DNA from: Halarcobacter anaerophilus
GTDB taxonomy: Bacteria > Campylobacterota > Campylobacteria > Campylobacterales > Arcobacteraceae
Direction: 5' to 3'
Length of the DNA: 64,000 nucleotides
Assembly: GCF_006459125.1 (NCBI RefSeq)
Contig: NZ_CP041070.1
Span: 1,922,001 to 1,986,000, forward strand
Of the stretch, positions 19,614 through 29,059 are shown one piece after another. Within the stretch, counting starts at the first letter, position 1; every line of letters begins with the position of its first letter. The notes below the pieces were generated by a model. The model searched no databases and was not told the DNA's origin. It was given only the letters and a program-made list of their open reading frames with translations. A program made the position numbers and the translations under genes.

Positions 19614-19742
19614 ATAATTTTTTCCTAATTTTATTTAAGCTATAAACTTTAAGTTTAATAACAATAAAATTATTATATTGCATTATTAAAGTTCTTTATT
19701 AATAATGTAAAAAGATAGATAGAGTTTAAAAAGGAAGTATAA

Positions 19743-21581
19743 ATGAGCGAATTCAAAATACGAGATATATCTTTTTATAACTTTCTATTTCTAATATTCG
19801 GACTAATATTAATCAGCGGAATTTTATATCTCTCCTTAAAAAAAATAAAAGATTTAAATGACAAAATCTCAATAGTAACTACCACTCAAAACTCTTTTCT
19901 TGAAATGAAAGTAAATAGTGAAAGTCTTCTTCAAACAACAAATTTTGAAAATAGAAAAAATAGATGGAAAAATAGCATAGAAAAATTTGATAATGATTTA
20001 AAAAAACTAAAAACTCAAAGAAAAGAGTCTCTTTTAGAAATATGGAATATGGCAAAAGAGAGAATAAAAAGAATAAACAATCTACTTGACAAAGAGGTTT
20101 TAACAGTTATATATATGGATAGAAAGCCCTTATTAGTTTTGGAAAATGAACTTTTCATCAAAAAAGATACAAAGCTATATATAACAATATCTTCTTTAAC
20201 AAAAGAGATAAAAAGTCTTATTCAAGATGAAATAATGATGTTTCAAGAATTCAAGAAAACATACAAATTGGAAAAAGAGGATATTGATGAACAAATATAC
20301 AATACCGTTTATATTACAACCTCTTTAATAATTTTTATTTTATTTACACTTATAGGATTAATCAGCATATTTACTTCAAAAATTTCGAAAATAGAGAAAA
20401 AACTTATAAATACCCAGAATAGATTAAATGAAAATCTATTAAAGATAAAAGATTCAAAAATACTTCTTCAAAATATAATTGATTCTATTCCTGCCGCAAT
20501 TTTTTGGAAAGATACAAAAAACAGATACTTAGGCGTAAATAAGTATATTCTTAATAATGCAGGTTTCAAAAAACAAGAAGAGATGATAGGAAAAACAGAT
20601 CATGAAATGCCATGGAAAGATGAGGAAGCGGAAGTTTTTATAGCAGATGACAAAGCCATAATTGAAAGTGGCGAAGCAAAACTTCAAATAGAAGAAGAGT
20701 TAACACAAAAAAACGGCACTACAATAGAAGTTATAACCTCAAAAGTTCCTTTAAAAAACAGTAAAAACGAGATTATCGGTATACTTGGAATTTTTATGGA
20801 TATAACAGAAAAAAAAGAGATGGAAAAAATGTTAACTCAAAAAAACCAAATGCTGACTCAGCAATCAAAAATGGCAGCTTTGGGAGAAATGCTGGAAAAT
20901 ATAGCACATCAATGGAAACAACCTCTATCTTTGATTTTAAGTACAACAACGGGAATAAAATTAAAAAAAGAGTTTAATCAGCTAGATGATGATTTTTTAT
21001 TTGAATCAATAGAAAATATTATAAATTCAGTTGAACATATGAATCAAACAATGAACGATTTTAGATACTATTTCCAAGTTGACAAGGCTCCAAGATATTT
21101 TAATTTTGAAAAAGTTGTAGATAAAGCCCTGCTTTTAGTTCAGTCAAAATTAAAAAATCATTCAATAGAAGTTATAAAAAATATTTCGGCAAAAGACATT
21201 TACGGGCTTGAAAACGAGTTTATCCAGGTTTTAATGAATATCTTAAGCAATTCAATCTATATCTTAGAAAAAGAAGAGTCTGAAGATAGATTTATTTTTA
21301 TAGAATCAAAAGAGCTTAAAGAACCTTCAAAATACATAGAAATAAAAATCTATGACAACGCAGGAGGAATTCAAAAAGAGATTATTGATAAAGTCTTTGA
21401 TGCACACTTTACGACAAAAGGAGAAGAAGGTACGGGTATAGGTCTTTATATGTCCGAACAAATAATATGTAACCATATGAAGGGTTTAATTAAAGTCTCA
21501 AATAAAGAGTTTACATACAAAAATATAGAGTGCAAAGGTGCAGAATTTACTATTACTATACCCTCGGAAAAATATAATTAA
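19743..21581 (+). CDS. Membrane PAS-domain sensor histidine kinase (orphan)
   Basis: 612 residues: membrane helix ~16-31, extracytoplasmic helical sensor to ~180, second helix ~183-207, coiled coil, PAS domain ~235-355 (FWKDTKNRYLGVNKYIL), HisKA with phospho-acceptor His389 in AHQWKQPLSLI, and ATPase domain with N box ILSNSIYIL and G box GEEGTGIGLYMSEQI. No response regulator is adjacent: the next gene faces it and is an HD hydrolase. Ligand and partner are unknown. SD AAAAGGAAG. Confidence 0.88.
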   Translation: MSEFKIRDISFYNFLFLIFGLILISGILYLSLKKIKDLNDKISIVTTTQNSFLEMKVNSESLLQTTNFENRKNRWKNSIEKFDNDLKKLKTQRKESLLEIWNMAKERIKRINNLLDKEVLTVIYMDRKPLLVLENELFIKKDTKLYITISSLTKEIKSLIQDEIMMFQEFKKTYKLEKEDIDEQIYNTVYITTSLIIFILFTLIGLISIFTSKISKIEKKLINTQNRLNENLLKIKDSKILLQNIIDSIPAAIFWKDTKNRYLGVNKYILNNAGFKKQEEMIGKTDHEMPWKDEEAEVFIADDKAIIESGEAKLQIEEELTQKNGTTIEVITSKVPLKNSKNEIIGILGIFMDITEKKEMEKMLTQKNQMLTQQSKMAALGEMLENIAHQWKQPLSLILSTTTGIKLKKEFNQLDDDFLFESIENIINSVEHMNQTMNDFRYYFQVDKAPRYFNFEKVVDKALLLVQSKLKNHSIEVIKNISAKDIYGLENEFIQVLMNILSNSIYILEKEESEDRFIFIESKELKEPSKYIEIKIYDNAGGIQKEIIDKVFDAHFTTKGEEGTGIGLYMSEQIICNHMKGLIKVSNKEFTYKNIECKGAEFTITIPSEKYN

Positions 21582-22117
21582 TTTATATAAACAATATAGT
21601 TATTAATTTTATCTTCTAATCTTTTTGATAAATAAACATTACAGTTTTTCAAGCAAGACAAAATAAATTTTGCCTCTTTATGATAATTGAGTATTTTCAA
21701 ATTATCCCAGCTTTCAGGCGGCTTTTGTAAGTTTGTTATTCTATCTGCTAGTTTTACCATCTGTACTTCGTAAGGTTGTGACATTAACCTATTTATACTA
21801 TCTGCCATCTGATCTTTTTTTGACAAACTAAAATCTTTTGTTAAAGCTTCTACACCCTCAGCTATTTTGGCATCAAACTCATTATATAAATCATCATAAG
21901 TAATATTCGTATCTTCTATTGTATCATGCAATAAAGCAACACTTATAGCTAAATCACTTTTTTCAATCTCTAGTTTTGACTCTTCGCAAGCATGAATTAC
22001 TTCCATTGCAACTGAAGTTAAGTGAGTTAAATAAGGTAAACCGTAAGGAGTTTTTTGTTCTTTATGGGCTTTTGCCGCAAAATTTAAAGCTTTTAAATAT
22101 TTTTCTTGTGAAAACAT
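21578..22117 (-). CDS. HD-domain hydrolase resembling small (p)ppGpp hydrolases
   Basis: 179 residues, a single HD domain. H-H-HD-ED residues: AAKAHKEQKTPYGLPYLTHL, ALLHDTIEDT and VKLADRITNLQ. This pattern and order match the hydrolase half of RelA/SpoT proteins and stand-alone MESH1-type enzymes; no synthetase domain is present. Hydrolysis of ppGpp or of another nucleotide (NADPH is known for MESH1) is possible. It overlaps the exonuclease gene by one base (TAATG) and is last in the rpe-trpF-exonuclease operon. Confidence 0.78.
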   Translation of the reverse strand: MFSQEKYLKALNFAAKAHKEQKTPYGLPYLTHLTSVAMEVIHACEESKLEIEKSDLAISVALLHDTIEDTNITYDDLYNEFDAKIAEGVEALTKDFSLSKKDQMADSINRLMSQPYEVQMVKLADRITNLQKPPESWDNLKILNYHKEAKFILSCLKNCNVYLSKRLEDKINNYIVYIN

Positions 22118-22953
22118 TACTCTTCTTCCTTTCTTTTCTCTTTTTTCTTTCCGTTATCAGCCTTTACTTTAGGCATAACAGGATTTGCATTTTTTGAAAA
22201 GTATATTAAATCTTCTACTGTTTTTATACTACTGTCCAGACGAGAAAAAGCCTCTTTTAAAAGATAAGCCGTACTAAGAGCATCACTATATGCTCTATGA
22301 TGATTTTCTATATTTATATGAAGAAGCTCTTTTAAAAATCCTAAACCGTATTTTTCCGCTTTTATTGTTCGTTTTGCAAGATTTATCGTACATAATTTTC
22401 TATTTTCCAAAACTCCCAAATCATACTTTTTAAAAGAGTTCGATACAAAATTATAATCAAATTTTATATCATGGGCAACAAAAACATCATCTTCCAAAAA
22501 AAGTTTAAACTCTTTTAAAACAGCTTTCAAAGTAGGAGCATCCTCTAGCATTTCTGGAGTAATATTAGTAACCTCTTGTATATACTCAGGTATACTTTTG
22601 GCATAAACCAAAGATTCAAATTTGTCGATTATTTGACCGCCTTTTAGTTTTACCGCACCTATTTCGATTATTTGATGCCCTTTACTTACCTGAGAACCGT
22701 TTGTTTCAATATCGACTATGCAAAAAGTCTGCTCTTCAATTAATGTTCTTGTAGTCTTTAAATAGACTTTGTCATTTTCAATTTCCAAAGGAAAACCATT
22801 TGTCAAAAGCAATTCAAACTCTAATTCAGGAGAATCAAAAAATCTCTCTTTGTTTTGTTTTAGCTCGTCTAAAAACTCTTCGAAAGCTATGGGAGCTTTT
22901 TTTAATTTTTCTACTAATTTTAAAGTGAAAGTATTTAGAGGTCTAGATTTCAT
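22117..22953 (-). CDS. DnaQ-like 3'-5' exonuclease
   Basis: DEDDh exonuclease of 278 aa. Exo I: VDIETNG with DxE; Exo II: AHDIKFDYNFV; Exo III: HHRAYSDALST with the HxAxxD histidine. About 70 residues precede the nuclease fold and contain a small helical region. It could be the proofreading epsilon subunit of DNA polymerase III or a repair/RNA exonuclease; the Lys-rich tail is unusual. Its ATG lies inside the end of trpF (11-bp overlap). Confidence 0.87.
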   Translation of the reverse strand: MKSRPLNTFTLKLVEKLKKAPIAFEEFLDELKQNKERFFDSPELEFELLLTNGFPLEIENDKVYLKTTRTLIEEQTFCIVDIETNGSQVSKGHQIIEIGAVKLKGGQIIDKFESLVYAKSIPEYIQEVTNITPEMLEDAPTLKAVLKEFKLFLEDDVFVAHDIKFDYNFVSNSFKKYDLGVLENRKLCTINLAKRTIKAEKYGLGFLKELLHINIENHHRAYSDALSTAYLLKEAFSRLDSSIKTVEDLIYFSKNANPVMPKVKADNGKKKEKRKEEE

Positions 22954-23533
22954 TGGCAGCTTTTACAAAGTTAAACATTTTTTGTTTATCTTTTTTCCCT
23001 TTACTAATTTCAACCCCTGAACTTACATCAACTCCAAAAAAGTTATACCCTTTTAACTCTTTTAAATTTTTTTCATTTAATCCGCCGGCTAAAATAAATT
23101 TTGAACAATCTACATTATCAAACCACTGCAAAGCTACCCTTTTTCCTGCTCCTCCAAACTCTTCAACAAAAGCATCGACTAAAATATATTCATTTGCATT
23201 TTTTAAAATATCATCTTTTGATTTTGCTCTTAAAACCTTTATATATTTGGTTCTTAGTTTTTCATACTCTATTAAAGAGTTATCGTCATAAACCTGAGCT
23301 AAATTTATTAAAGCCTCATCACAGATTTTGTTTATATTTTCAGCTGTTTCATTTACAAAAAGTCCTACCGTTTGAATAAAAGGAGGAAGTTTTTTTACGA
23401 TTTTTCTTGCCTCTTTTGCTTCAATATATCTAGGACTTTTTTTATAAAAAACAAAACCTATAGCATCTGCTCCCGCTTCTATGGCATCAAGAGCATCTTC
23501 TAAATTCGTGATTCCGCAGATTTTAATTTTCAT
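22943..23533 (-). CDS. trpF: Phosphoribosylanthranilate isomerase
   Basis: Tryptophan pathway isomerase, monofunctional (196 aa). Motifs: KICGITNLEDA (catalytic Cys), GFVFYKKSPRYI, VGLFVNE, LAGGLNEKNL and GVDVSSGVE with the catalytic Asp. Length is normal for TrpF. Its start is directly after the rpe stop. Separated from trpC (13 kb) by unrelated genes. Confidence 0.95.
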   Translation of the reverse strand: MKIKICGITNLEDALDAIEAGADAIGFVFYKKSPRYIEAKEARKIVKKLPPFIQTVGLFVNETAENINKICDEALINLAQVYDDNSLIEYEKLRTKYIKVLRAKSKDDILKNANEYILVDAFVEEFGGAGKRVALQWFDNVDCSKFILAGGLNEKNLKELKGYNFFGVDVSSGVEISKGKKDKQKMFNFVKAANEI

Positions 23534-23534
23534 T

Positions 23535-24179
23535 TTATACCTGAAGTGATTTTATAGCTTTTGAGTAATCTTCATTTCCAAATACATAAGAGCCTGCAAC
23601 AACAACATCAACTCCGGCATCTTTTAACTGATGAATATTTTTATCGTTTACTCCGCCGTCAACTTCTATTAGACAAGCAGGATTTCTTTTATTAATAAGC
23701 TCTTTTAATTTTTTCGCTTTTTCAATTACGCTTGGAATAAATTTTTGCCCACCGAATCCGGGATTTACCGACATTAATAAAACCATATCCAAATCTTCCA
23801 ATAAATATTCAATACTCTCAGGTGTTGAATGGGGATTTAAAACTATTGCAGGTTTAATCCCCAAACTTTTTATTTTTTGAATAAGTCTGTGAGGATGTTT
23901 TTCACTCTCTATATGAAAAGAGATATATTCAGGCTTTAAAGGAGCGAAAAGCTCTACAAAAAAAGTGTTATTTTCAACCATCAAATGTACATCAAGAGGT
24001 TTTGTAGCTATTTTTGCAACAGGATTTACAACAACAGGTCCTAGTGTCATATTAGGTACAAAGTGACCATCCATAACGTCTACATGGATAAGATCACAGC
24101 CCCCGTCACAAATAGCTTTTATCTCTTCATTTAATTTTCCGAAATCTGCTGATAAAATCGAAGGTGCTACTTGCATCAA
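23535..24179 (-). CDS. rpe: Ribulose-phosphate 3-epimerase
   Basis: Interconverts ribulose-5-P and xylulose-5-P in the pentose phosphate pathway. Metal ligands and catalytic Asp are in IHVDVMDGHFVPNMTLGP; DVHLMVE, VNPGFGGQKFI and EVDGGVN complete the family pattern. 214 aa, normal. First gene of the operon, divergent from the phospholipase gene; a TATA-like sequence in the 94 bp between them (minus sense) may be its promoter. Confidence 0.96.
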   Translation of the reverse strand: MMQVAPSILSADFGKLNEEIKAICDGGCDLIHVDVMDGHFVPNMTLGPVVVNPVAKIATKPLDVHLMVENNTFFVELFAPLKPEYISFHIESEKHPHRLIQKIKSLGIKPAIVLNPHSTPESIEYLLEDLDMVLLMSVNPGFGGQKFIPSVIEKAKKLKELINKRNPACLIEVDGGVNDKNIHQLKDAGVDVVVAGSYVFGNEDYSKAIKSLQV

Positions 24180-24273
24180 AAACCTTTATATTAAAATTGA
24201 GGCGATTATACTATTTTATAGTTTTATTTTTCTTTTTATGATACTATTTCAACAGATTATAATAGGAAAAAAT

Positions 24274-25263
24274 ATGAATGCAATTAAATTTCCGGGCTTT
24301 TTTCTACTTTTTGTCTCTTTTTTGCTTGCAAATGACCAATTAGAAGATTTATATAAACAAGCCTCTTTTTACGAAAATCAAAAAGAGTATAAAAAAGCAA
24401 TGGAAATTTATAAAAAAATTGCCATTGAAGAGAAAAATGCAAATAGAATATATTTTGACGAAGAGAAACAAATTGCCCATAAAATTGCAACTGAAACTTT
24501 AGATAAAATAGATGATGAAGAGACGGAAAAGACTATTCAACAAATTTTGGCAAAATCTTTTGATTTGTACGCTTATGAAGAGAATTATTTTCTTCCTTTT
24601 TCTTATGATTCAAGACAAAGAGATGATAGGAAACAAACAGAAGCAAAATTTCAATTTAGTGTAAAAAAACCTATTATTTCAAACTTTTTAAAGATGAATG
24701 AAACTTTTTATTTCGGATATTCCCAAACATCCTTATGGCAGCTTTATGAAGACTCCTCGCCCTTTAGAGAGACAAGTTACAGACCAGAATTATTTGTAGA
24801 ACTTCCTTACGGCAAAAAAGGCAAAACTGTTATAAAAGGTTTTAAGTTCGGTTTTCTGCATGAATCAAACGGACAACCCGTTGAAAAATCAAGATCTTGG
24901 AACAGACTCTATCTTACAAGTTATTTTCAATTAGGAAATCTATTTATTGCCCCAAAAGTTTGGTATAGAATTCCCGAAGAAAAAAATGATGATGATAATC
25001 CTGATATTGAAAAATATCTTGGATATGGGGATTTAACTTTGGTACTTCCTTATAAAAGTCATACTTTTAAACTGCTTTTTAGAAATAATTTAAGATTTAA
25101 CAAAGATAATAAAGGTTTTGTTCAATTAGACTGGACCTTTCCTCTTCTTGGTTCAAAAAGTCTTTTTGCTTATGTACAAGCCTCAAGCGGATACGGAGAT
25201 AGTCTAATAGATTATGATAAAGAGATAAATAGGTTTAGTTTCGGTATATCTTTATCAAGATAG
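24274..25263 (+). CDS. pldA: Outer membrane phospholipase A (OMPLA family)
   Basis: Calcium-dependent phospholipase A1/A2 in the outer membrane. The catalytic His and Ser are in FLHESNGQPVEKSRSWNRLY (HxSNG...SRSWNR), the family signature. The C-terminal ~230 residues form alternating amphipathic strands ending in aromatic/Arg as expected of a barrel. A signal peptide (FPGFFLLFVSFLLA) precedes a ~80-residue helical region. I choose ATG 24274, after AATAGGAAAA; the in-frame ATG at 24238 would add 12 residues with no SD. In Campylobacter the enzyme contributes to haemolysis. Confidence 0.93.
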   Translation: MNAIKFPGFFLLFVSFLLANDQLEDLYKQASFYENQKEYKKAMEIYKKIAIEEKNANRIYFDEEKQIAHKIATETLDKIDDEETEKTIQQILAKSFDLYAYEENYFLPFSYDSRQRDDRKQTEAKFQFSVKKPIISNFLKMNETFYFGYSQTSLWQLYEDSSPFRETSYRPELFVELPYGKKGKTVIKGFKFGFLHESNGQPVEKSRSWNRLYLTSYFQLGNLFIAPKVWYRIPEEKNDDDNPDIEKYLGYGDLTLVLPYKSHTFKLLFRNNLRFNKDNKGFVQLDWTFPLLGSKSLFAYVQASSGYGDSLIDYDKEINRFSFGISLSR

Positions 25264-25264
25264 T

Positions 25265-25843
25265 TTATTTTTCATCTAATTTGTTTTCCATAAACCAAAG
25301 AAAAGAGAAAAGAAGTCCAGGAGTTTTTGCTTTACTTTCATCATACATAAACTCTTTATATTCACCTATGGGTAAATACATTAAATCAATCTCTTCATCA
25401 TGTATTCCTCCGCCTTCATGTATTTTCATTGATTCGTCAATCTCTGCATAATACAAATTTTGAGCCCCGCCGCTTACTCCTACGTTTGTATAAAAAGAGG
25501 TGATTTTTTCAATTTTTTCTAAAGGTACGTTATATCCACACTCTTCGTCAACTTCCTCTTTTACAATCTGTTCAAGGGATTTATCTTTATCCACAAGTCC
25601 CGCACACAATTCATATGTACATAATTTTGATTTATCGTTTAGAAAAACAGGAGCCCTAAACTGCTTTACCAATAAAAATGCGTTTTTTGTTTTATGAAAA
25701 AGAAGTATTGCAACAGAATCAAAACTTTTTACGGCTTCCCATACTTTTTGTGTTCCATTTTGTTTATAAGTTATTTTTACGGGATGTACGAACTTTGTTT
25801 CTTTTAATTCAGCAGTTTTAAACTCTTCAATTTTATTATTCAT
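25265..25843 (-). CDS. Nudix hydrolase, ADP-ribose/UDP-sugar pyrophosphatase type
   Basis: 192 residues. The Nudix box runs over GLVDKDKSLEQIVKEE and ends VDEECGY (GX5EX7-REVEEXGX pattern with KEEVDEE metal ligands). The preceding YELCAGLVDK is like the NUDT14/ADP-sugar branch, so ADP-ribose or UDP-glucose hydrolysis is likely. It ends one base after the phospholipase stop on the other strand. Confidence 0.87.
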   Translation of the reverse strand: MNNKIEEFKTAELKETKFVHPVKITYKQNGTQKVWEAVKSFDSVAILLFHKTKNAFLLVKQFRAPVFLNDKSKLCTYELCAGLVDKDKSLEQIVKEEVDEECGYNVPLEKIEKITSFYTNVGVSGGAQNLYYAEIDESMKIHEGGGIHDEEIDLMYLPIGEYKEFMYDESKAKTPGLLFSFLWFMENKLDEK

Positions 25844-25923
25844 TTTAAACCTTTTGTATATTTTATTGATATTTCAATAAAATAGTAGTAAATTTAATTC
25901 TCCAATAAAAAAAGGCTTTTTAC

Positions 25924-26532
25924 ATGGTACTAAAATATACAGGTCCCAAAGAGATGATCTCTGCTCACGGGATAAACTTCAAAAGTGGGAAAGATGATAA
26001 ATATGTATATATCTATCCGGCTTATCAAATATATAATGCACTTCACCATGATTATGAAAAAGGGCATGTCTACTCTCATAATATTCAAGGAAAAAGATTA
26101 AATGACGAAGAGCTTTTACATAATATATTATCTATCAATCCCGATTTAAAAAGAGATATTGAAAAAAAGATTGAAGAGTATAAAAACTGCTTAGACGATG
26201 AGATTGAAAAGGCAAAAGAGCATAAAGAGTATAAAGAAGAAGAGAAAAAAGTTTTTAGAAACAATCTTATTATTATGAAAAACTATAGAATACAAAGAGA
26301 GATAAATAAAATTGTCTATTATGAGTTAATCAAAACAATAGTCGATGAAATTATTGAACATAAAATAAAAGTAATAAACTCACCGTTTAGTGAAAGATAT
26401 TGGCATATTTTACAATCTCTTCAAGGTGAATTATCTAATCATAATCATCGTTCGATAGCCTCTTCAATCGAGACTTTGCATAATGAAGATGGTATTAGAA
26501 TAAAACTTAACATAAACTCTATCGGGAAATAA
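25924..26532 (+). CDS. Conserved-looking hypothetical protein
   Basis: 202 residues, soluble, not recognised. The N-terminal ~70 residues (KYTGPKEMISAHGINFKSGKD, split KDDKYVYIYPAYQIYNAL) are mixed alpha/beta. Residues 75-130 are a charged coiled-coil-like helix, and the C-terminus is helical with His-rich LSNHNHRS. Good coding statistics and an own leader (AAAAAAAGGC SD) support a real gene. Its last 14 bp overlap the end of the opposite histidine kinase gene. Confidence 0.65.
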   Translation: MVLKYTGPKEMISAHGINFKSGKDDKYVYIYPAYQIYNALHHDYEKGHVYSHNIQGKRLNDEELLHNILSINPDLKRDIEKKIEEYKNCLDDEIEKAKEHKEYKEEEKKVFRNNLIIMKNYRIQREINKIVYYELIKTIVDEIIEHKIKVINSPFSERYWHILQSLQGELSNHNHRSIASSIETLHNEDGIRIKLNINSIGK

Positions 26533-27691
26533 TAATTTTACTAAAATCGACAAAAAAAGTTGAGCCTTTGTCGGTTTTTGATTTAAAAAAAAGATCTAAA
26601 GAGTAATCATTACAAACTCTTTTTACAATATCCAAACCTAAACCGAATCCGCCTTCATTGTTTAATCCCCTTTTATATCTTTTAAATATCTCTTCTTGTT
26701 CCCCTTTTGAGATGCCTATTCCGAAATCTTCTACACTAAAAAGCCCCTCTTTTTTTAGACTTACAACTATTTTAGAGTCTTTTTTACTGTATTTAACGGC
26801 ATTTGAGATAAGATTATTAACTACTTTTTGAGCTTTTGTTTTATCCATTAAAATTTCACACTCTTCTAAAAAAGTCTCAATTACGATATTTTTGGTTACC
26901 GAAATATCGCTAAAAAACTCTACACTTTCATGTATTAAAAGATCTAATCTAATATTTTCATCTACACTCTCATATAAATTTTTAAAAGTTGAAAACTGTA
27001 TATCGTTATAAATTTGAGAAATCTGTTTAGAACTGCTTAAAATATATTTCATCATTTTTTCAGGGTTTTTACCCTTTTTTAACATACTAACAGAAGTCAT
27101 TAAAACAGATACCGGAGTATTTAATTCATGGGCTGAATCTTTTATAAAATTGTCTAAATGTATAACTTTTTCTCTTACGGGTTTTAATAAAATTCTTGCT
27201 AAAAGATAAGCTATAAAACCTACAAATATTGAACTTAAAATAAAAGCTATAACCGTATAAATTTTCAGTTTATCTCTGCTTTGAACCCCTCTGCAAGTCT
27301 CTAAAACTATATATTTAATAGGGATACCTACTTCATCCAAGCTGGATATAAAATAGTGATAATCCCCTTTTTCATAAAAATTCTCTTTAAATTTAAAATC
27401 TTTTCCGTCTAAATAAGAGAAAAGGACTTTTCCGTTTTTATCAAAAAGAGCATATTTAGTATCTTTTTGTTCTAGTTTTTTAGGTACAAAAGTTTTATGT
27501 CTCATATATGAGTTTAAAATATCCGTTTTTATCTTCATTGATGAGTTATTTAACTCCATACTGCAAGTTTTTTGTAAAGATTCAATCTCATCTTGGTAAT
27601 AGATATAAAGCAAAATACCTATTAAAAAAAGTGCCGAGCCCATATAAACAGATAAAAAACTGATTAAAGCTTTTTTTTCGTCTTTATTCAA
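26519..27691 (-). CDS. Sensor histidine kinase
   Basis: 390 residues: membrane helix ~10-31, periplasmic sensor ~32-143, helix ~144-166, HisKA with His188 in SAHELNTPVSVL, N box NLISNAVKYS, G boxes DFGIGIS and GFGLGLDIV. It has no HAMP that I can define. It overlaps the cognate OmpR-type regulator by 8 bp, so they form a two-component operon. The signal is unknown; no target gene is adjacent. Confidence 0.9.
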   Translation of the reverse strand: MNKDEKKALISFLSVYMGSALFLIGILLYIYYQDEIESLQKTCSMELNNSSMKIKTDILNSYMRHKTFVPKKLEQKDTKYALFDKNGKVLFSYLDGKDFKFKENFYEKGDYHYFISSLDEVGIPIKYIVLETCRGVQSRDKLKIYTVIAFILSSIFVGFIAYLLARILLKPVREKVIHLDNFIKDSAHELNTPVSVLMTSVSMLKKGKNPEKMMKYILSSSKQISQIYNDIQFSTFKNLYESVDENIRLDLLIHESVEFFSDISVTKNIVIETFLEECEILMDKTKAQKVVNNLISNAVKYSKKDSKIVVSLKKEGLFSVEDFGIGISKGEQEEIFKRYKRGLNNEGGFGLGLDIVKRVCNDYSLDLFFKSKTDKGSTFFVDFSKIIISR

Positions 27692-28343
27692 ATTTGTACC
27701 CTATTCCTCTTATTGTCTGAATTGAATCTTTTCCTAAGATTTCTCTTAAATTTTTTATATATACTCTTATTGTGGCATCACTTGGCATCTCTTCATATAC
27801 CCAAATATTTTGCAAAAGCTCTTCACTTGAAATAACTCTGTTTCTATGTCTTAAAAAATATTTTAAAATATCCCTCTCTTTTTGCGCTATATTTTTCACT
27901 TTTTCATCTATTTTTATTTGGCAGAAATCAGGAAGAAATTTAATCCTTGAACTTATCTCTATCTCGTTCTCCTGTTCTATAAAAAACTCTTTGCAAAGTT
28001 TCATTACTCTTTGGTCTAACTCTTCAAGATCAAAGGGTTTTTTAATATAATCATCGACTCCGTTTTCAAAAGACTCTTTTAGATGTTTTGTATCTTGATA
28101 AGCTGTTAAAATAATTATAGGTGTTCTGTTTTTATACTCATGTCTTAGACTCTTTAAAACTTCGATACCCGTCATTAAAGGAGTATTAATATCTAATAAA
28201 GCCAAATCATAAATATCATCAATAAGATTTTCTAAAGCCTCTTGACCGTTTGTGCATAAGGTTACTTCATAACCTTTGTCGATCAAATGTTCATTTAACA
28301 GATCGTTTAAAGCGGGATCATCTTCTAGTAACAAAACTTTCAA
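27684..28343 (-). CDS. OmpR-family response regulator
   Basis: 219 residues. Receiver: acidic pocket EDD (7-9), phospho-acceptor Asp51 in LALLDINTP, Thr in ILTAYQ, Lys in YIKKPFDLEEL. C-terminal winged helix of OmpR type ends RVYIKNLREILGKDSIQT then IRGIGYKFE. Expressed with the overlapping kinase gene. Confidence 0.93.
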   Translation of the reverse strand: MKVLLLEDDPALNDLLNEHLIDKGYEVTLCTNGQEALENLIDDIYDLALLDINTPLMTGIEVLKSLRHEYKNRTPIIILTAYQDTKHLKESFENGVDDYIKKPFDLEELDQRVMKLCKEFFIEQENEIEISSRIKFLPDFCQIKIDEKVKNIAQKERDILKYFLRHRNRVISSEELLQNIWVYEEMPSDATIRVYIKNLREILGKDSIQTIRGIGYKFE

Positions 28344-28400
28344 TATAAATCCTTTTGGTTAAAAGAAGATTATACTAAAAGTTTGTTTATTACGTGTGTA

Positions 28401-29000
28401 TTATAGGTTCAAGACTTTTTTTACTATATTATAAAGAGATTTTTCCGCTTCACTTAAAGTTTTTCCAAATGCCACTATAGAAAAATCATGCCCTTCAATA
28501 AAAAAAGAGTTATTTAAAAAAGGATCGACATTTTCATAAAGTTTGTCTAAGACTTCACTATTGTCAAGATTTTCAAAGCCAACCCTTAAAGCTTCATTGT
28601 TAAACATATAATCCCAGACTCTTTCATTGTTTATTACTATTACTGCTTTTATATTCATATCAAGTTTATACACATAAGAGTGGATAAGCCACTCGTTTGA
28701 AGGTTTGTTTACGCCTAAACAAAACATTTTTCCTTTTTGATAATCTACTTTTTTTACAAAAGAGTAATAATTTGCACTCAATTTAGGAAACTCTCCCGTA
28801 TCTTTTCCCGTTATTACAAAAGAGTTTTTATTTTTATTATATCGATAAGAGATACTTCCAAAACTGCTTCCGTTTGAATAGGCTCCTATTAAGCCCAAAC
28901 AAAAAAGGCGTGATCTTATCTTTTCAATTTTATTACACTCTTTTACGGCAATTTCTTCGGTTTTGGTATACTTTATTGTATAGTTAAAATCTTTTATCAT
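28401..29000 (-). CDS. Class II aldolase/adducin-like domain protein, apparently lacking metal ligands
   Basis: 199 residues. The fold pattern (LGLIGAYSNGSSFGSISYR, then FVITGKDTG, then NEWLIHSYVYK) follows class II aldolases/epimerases such as fuculose aldolase. The HxH zinc pair normally in the next strand is replaced (IKAVIVINNERVWDYM), and only isolated histidines remain (LIHSY and EGHDF). So catalysis of the usual kind is doubtful. Single gene with its own spacing; function unknown. Confidence 0.6.
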   Translation of the reverse strand: MIKDFNYTIKYTKTEEIAVKECNKIEKIRSRLFCLGLIGAYSNGSSFGSISYRYNKNKNSFVITGKDTGEFPKLSANYYSFVKKVDYQKGKMFCLGVNKPSNEWLIHSYVYKLDMNIKAVIVINNERVWDYMFNNEALRVGFENLDNSEVLDKLYENVDPFLNNSFFIEGHDFSIVAFGKTLSEAEKSLYNIVKKVLNL

Positions 29001-29059
29001 AATAATATCCTTAAATTAAAGAAGTCTAACAAAACAAAGTATCAATTTGATTTCAAAAA

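Noticed and set aside
22953-23291. 112-codon open frame on the plus strand
   Set aside because: It is antisense to trpF; composition (Phe/Ser/Leu-rich) is that of a shadow frame.
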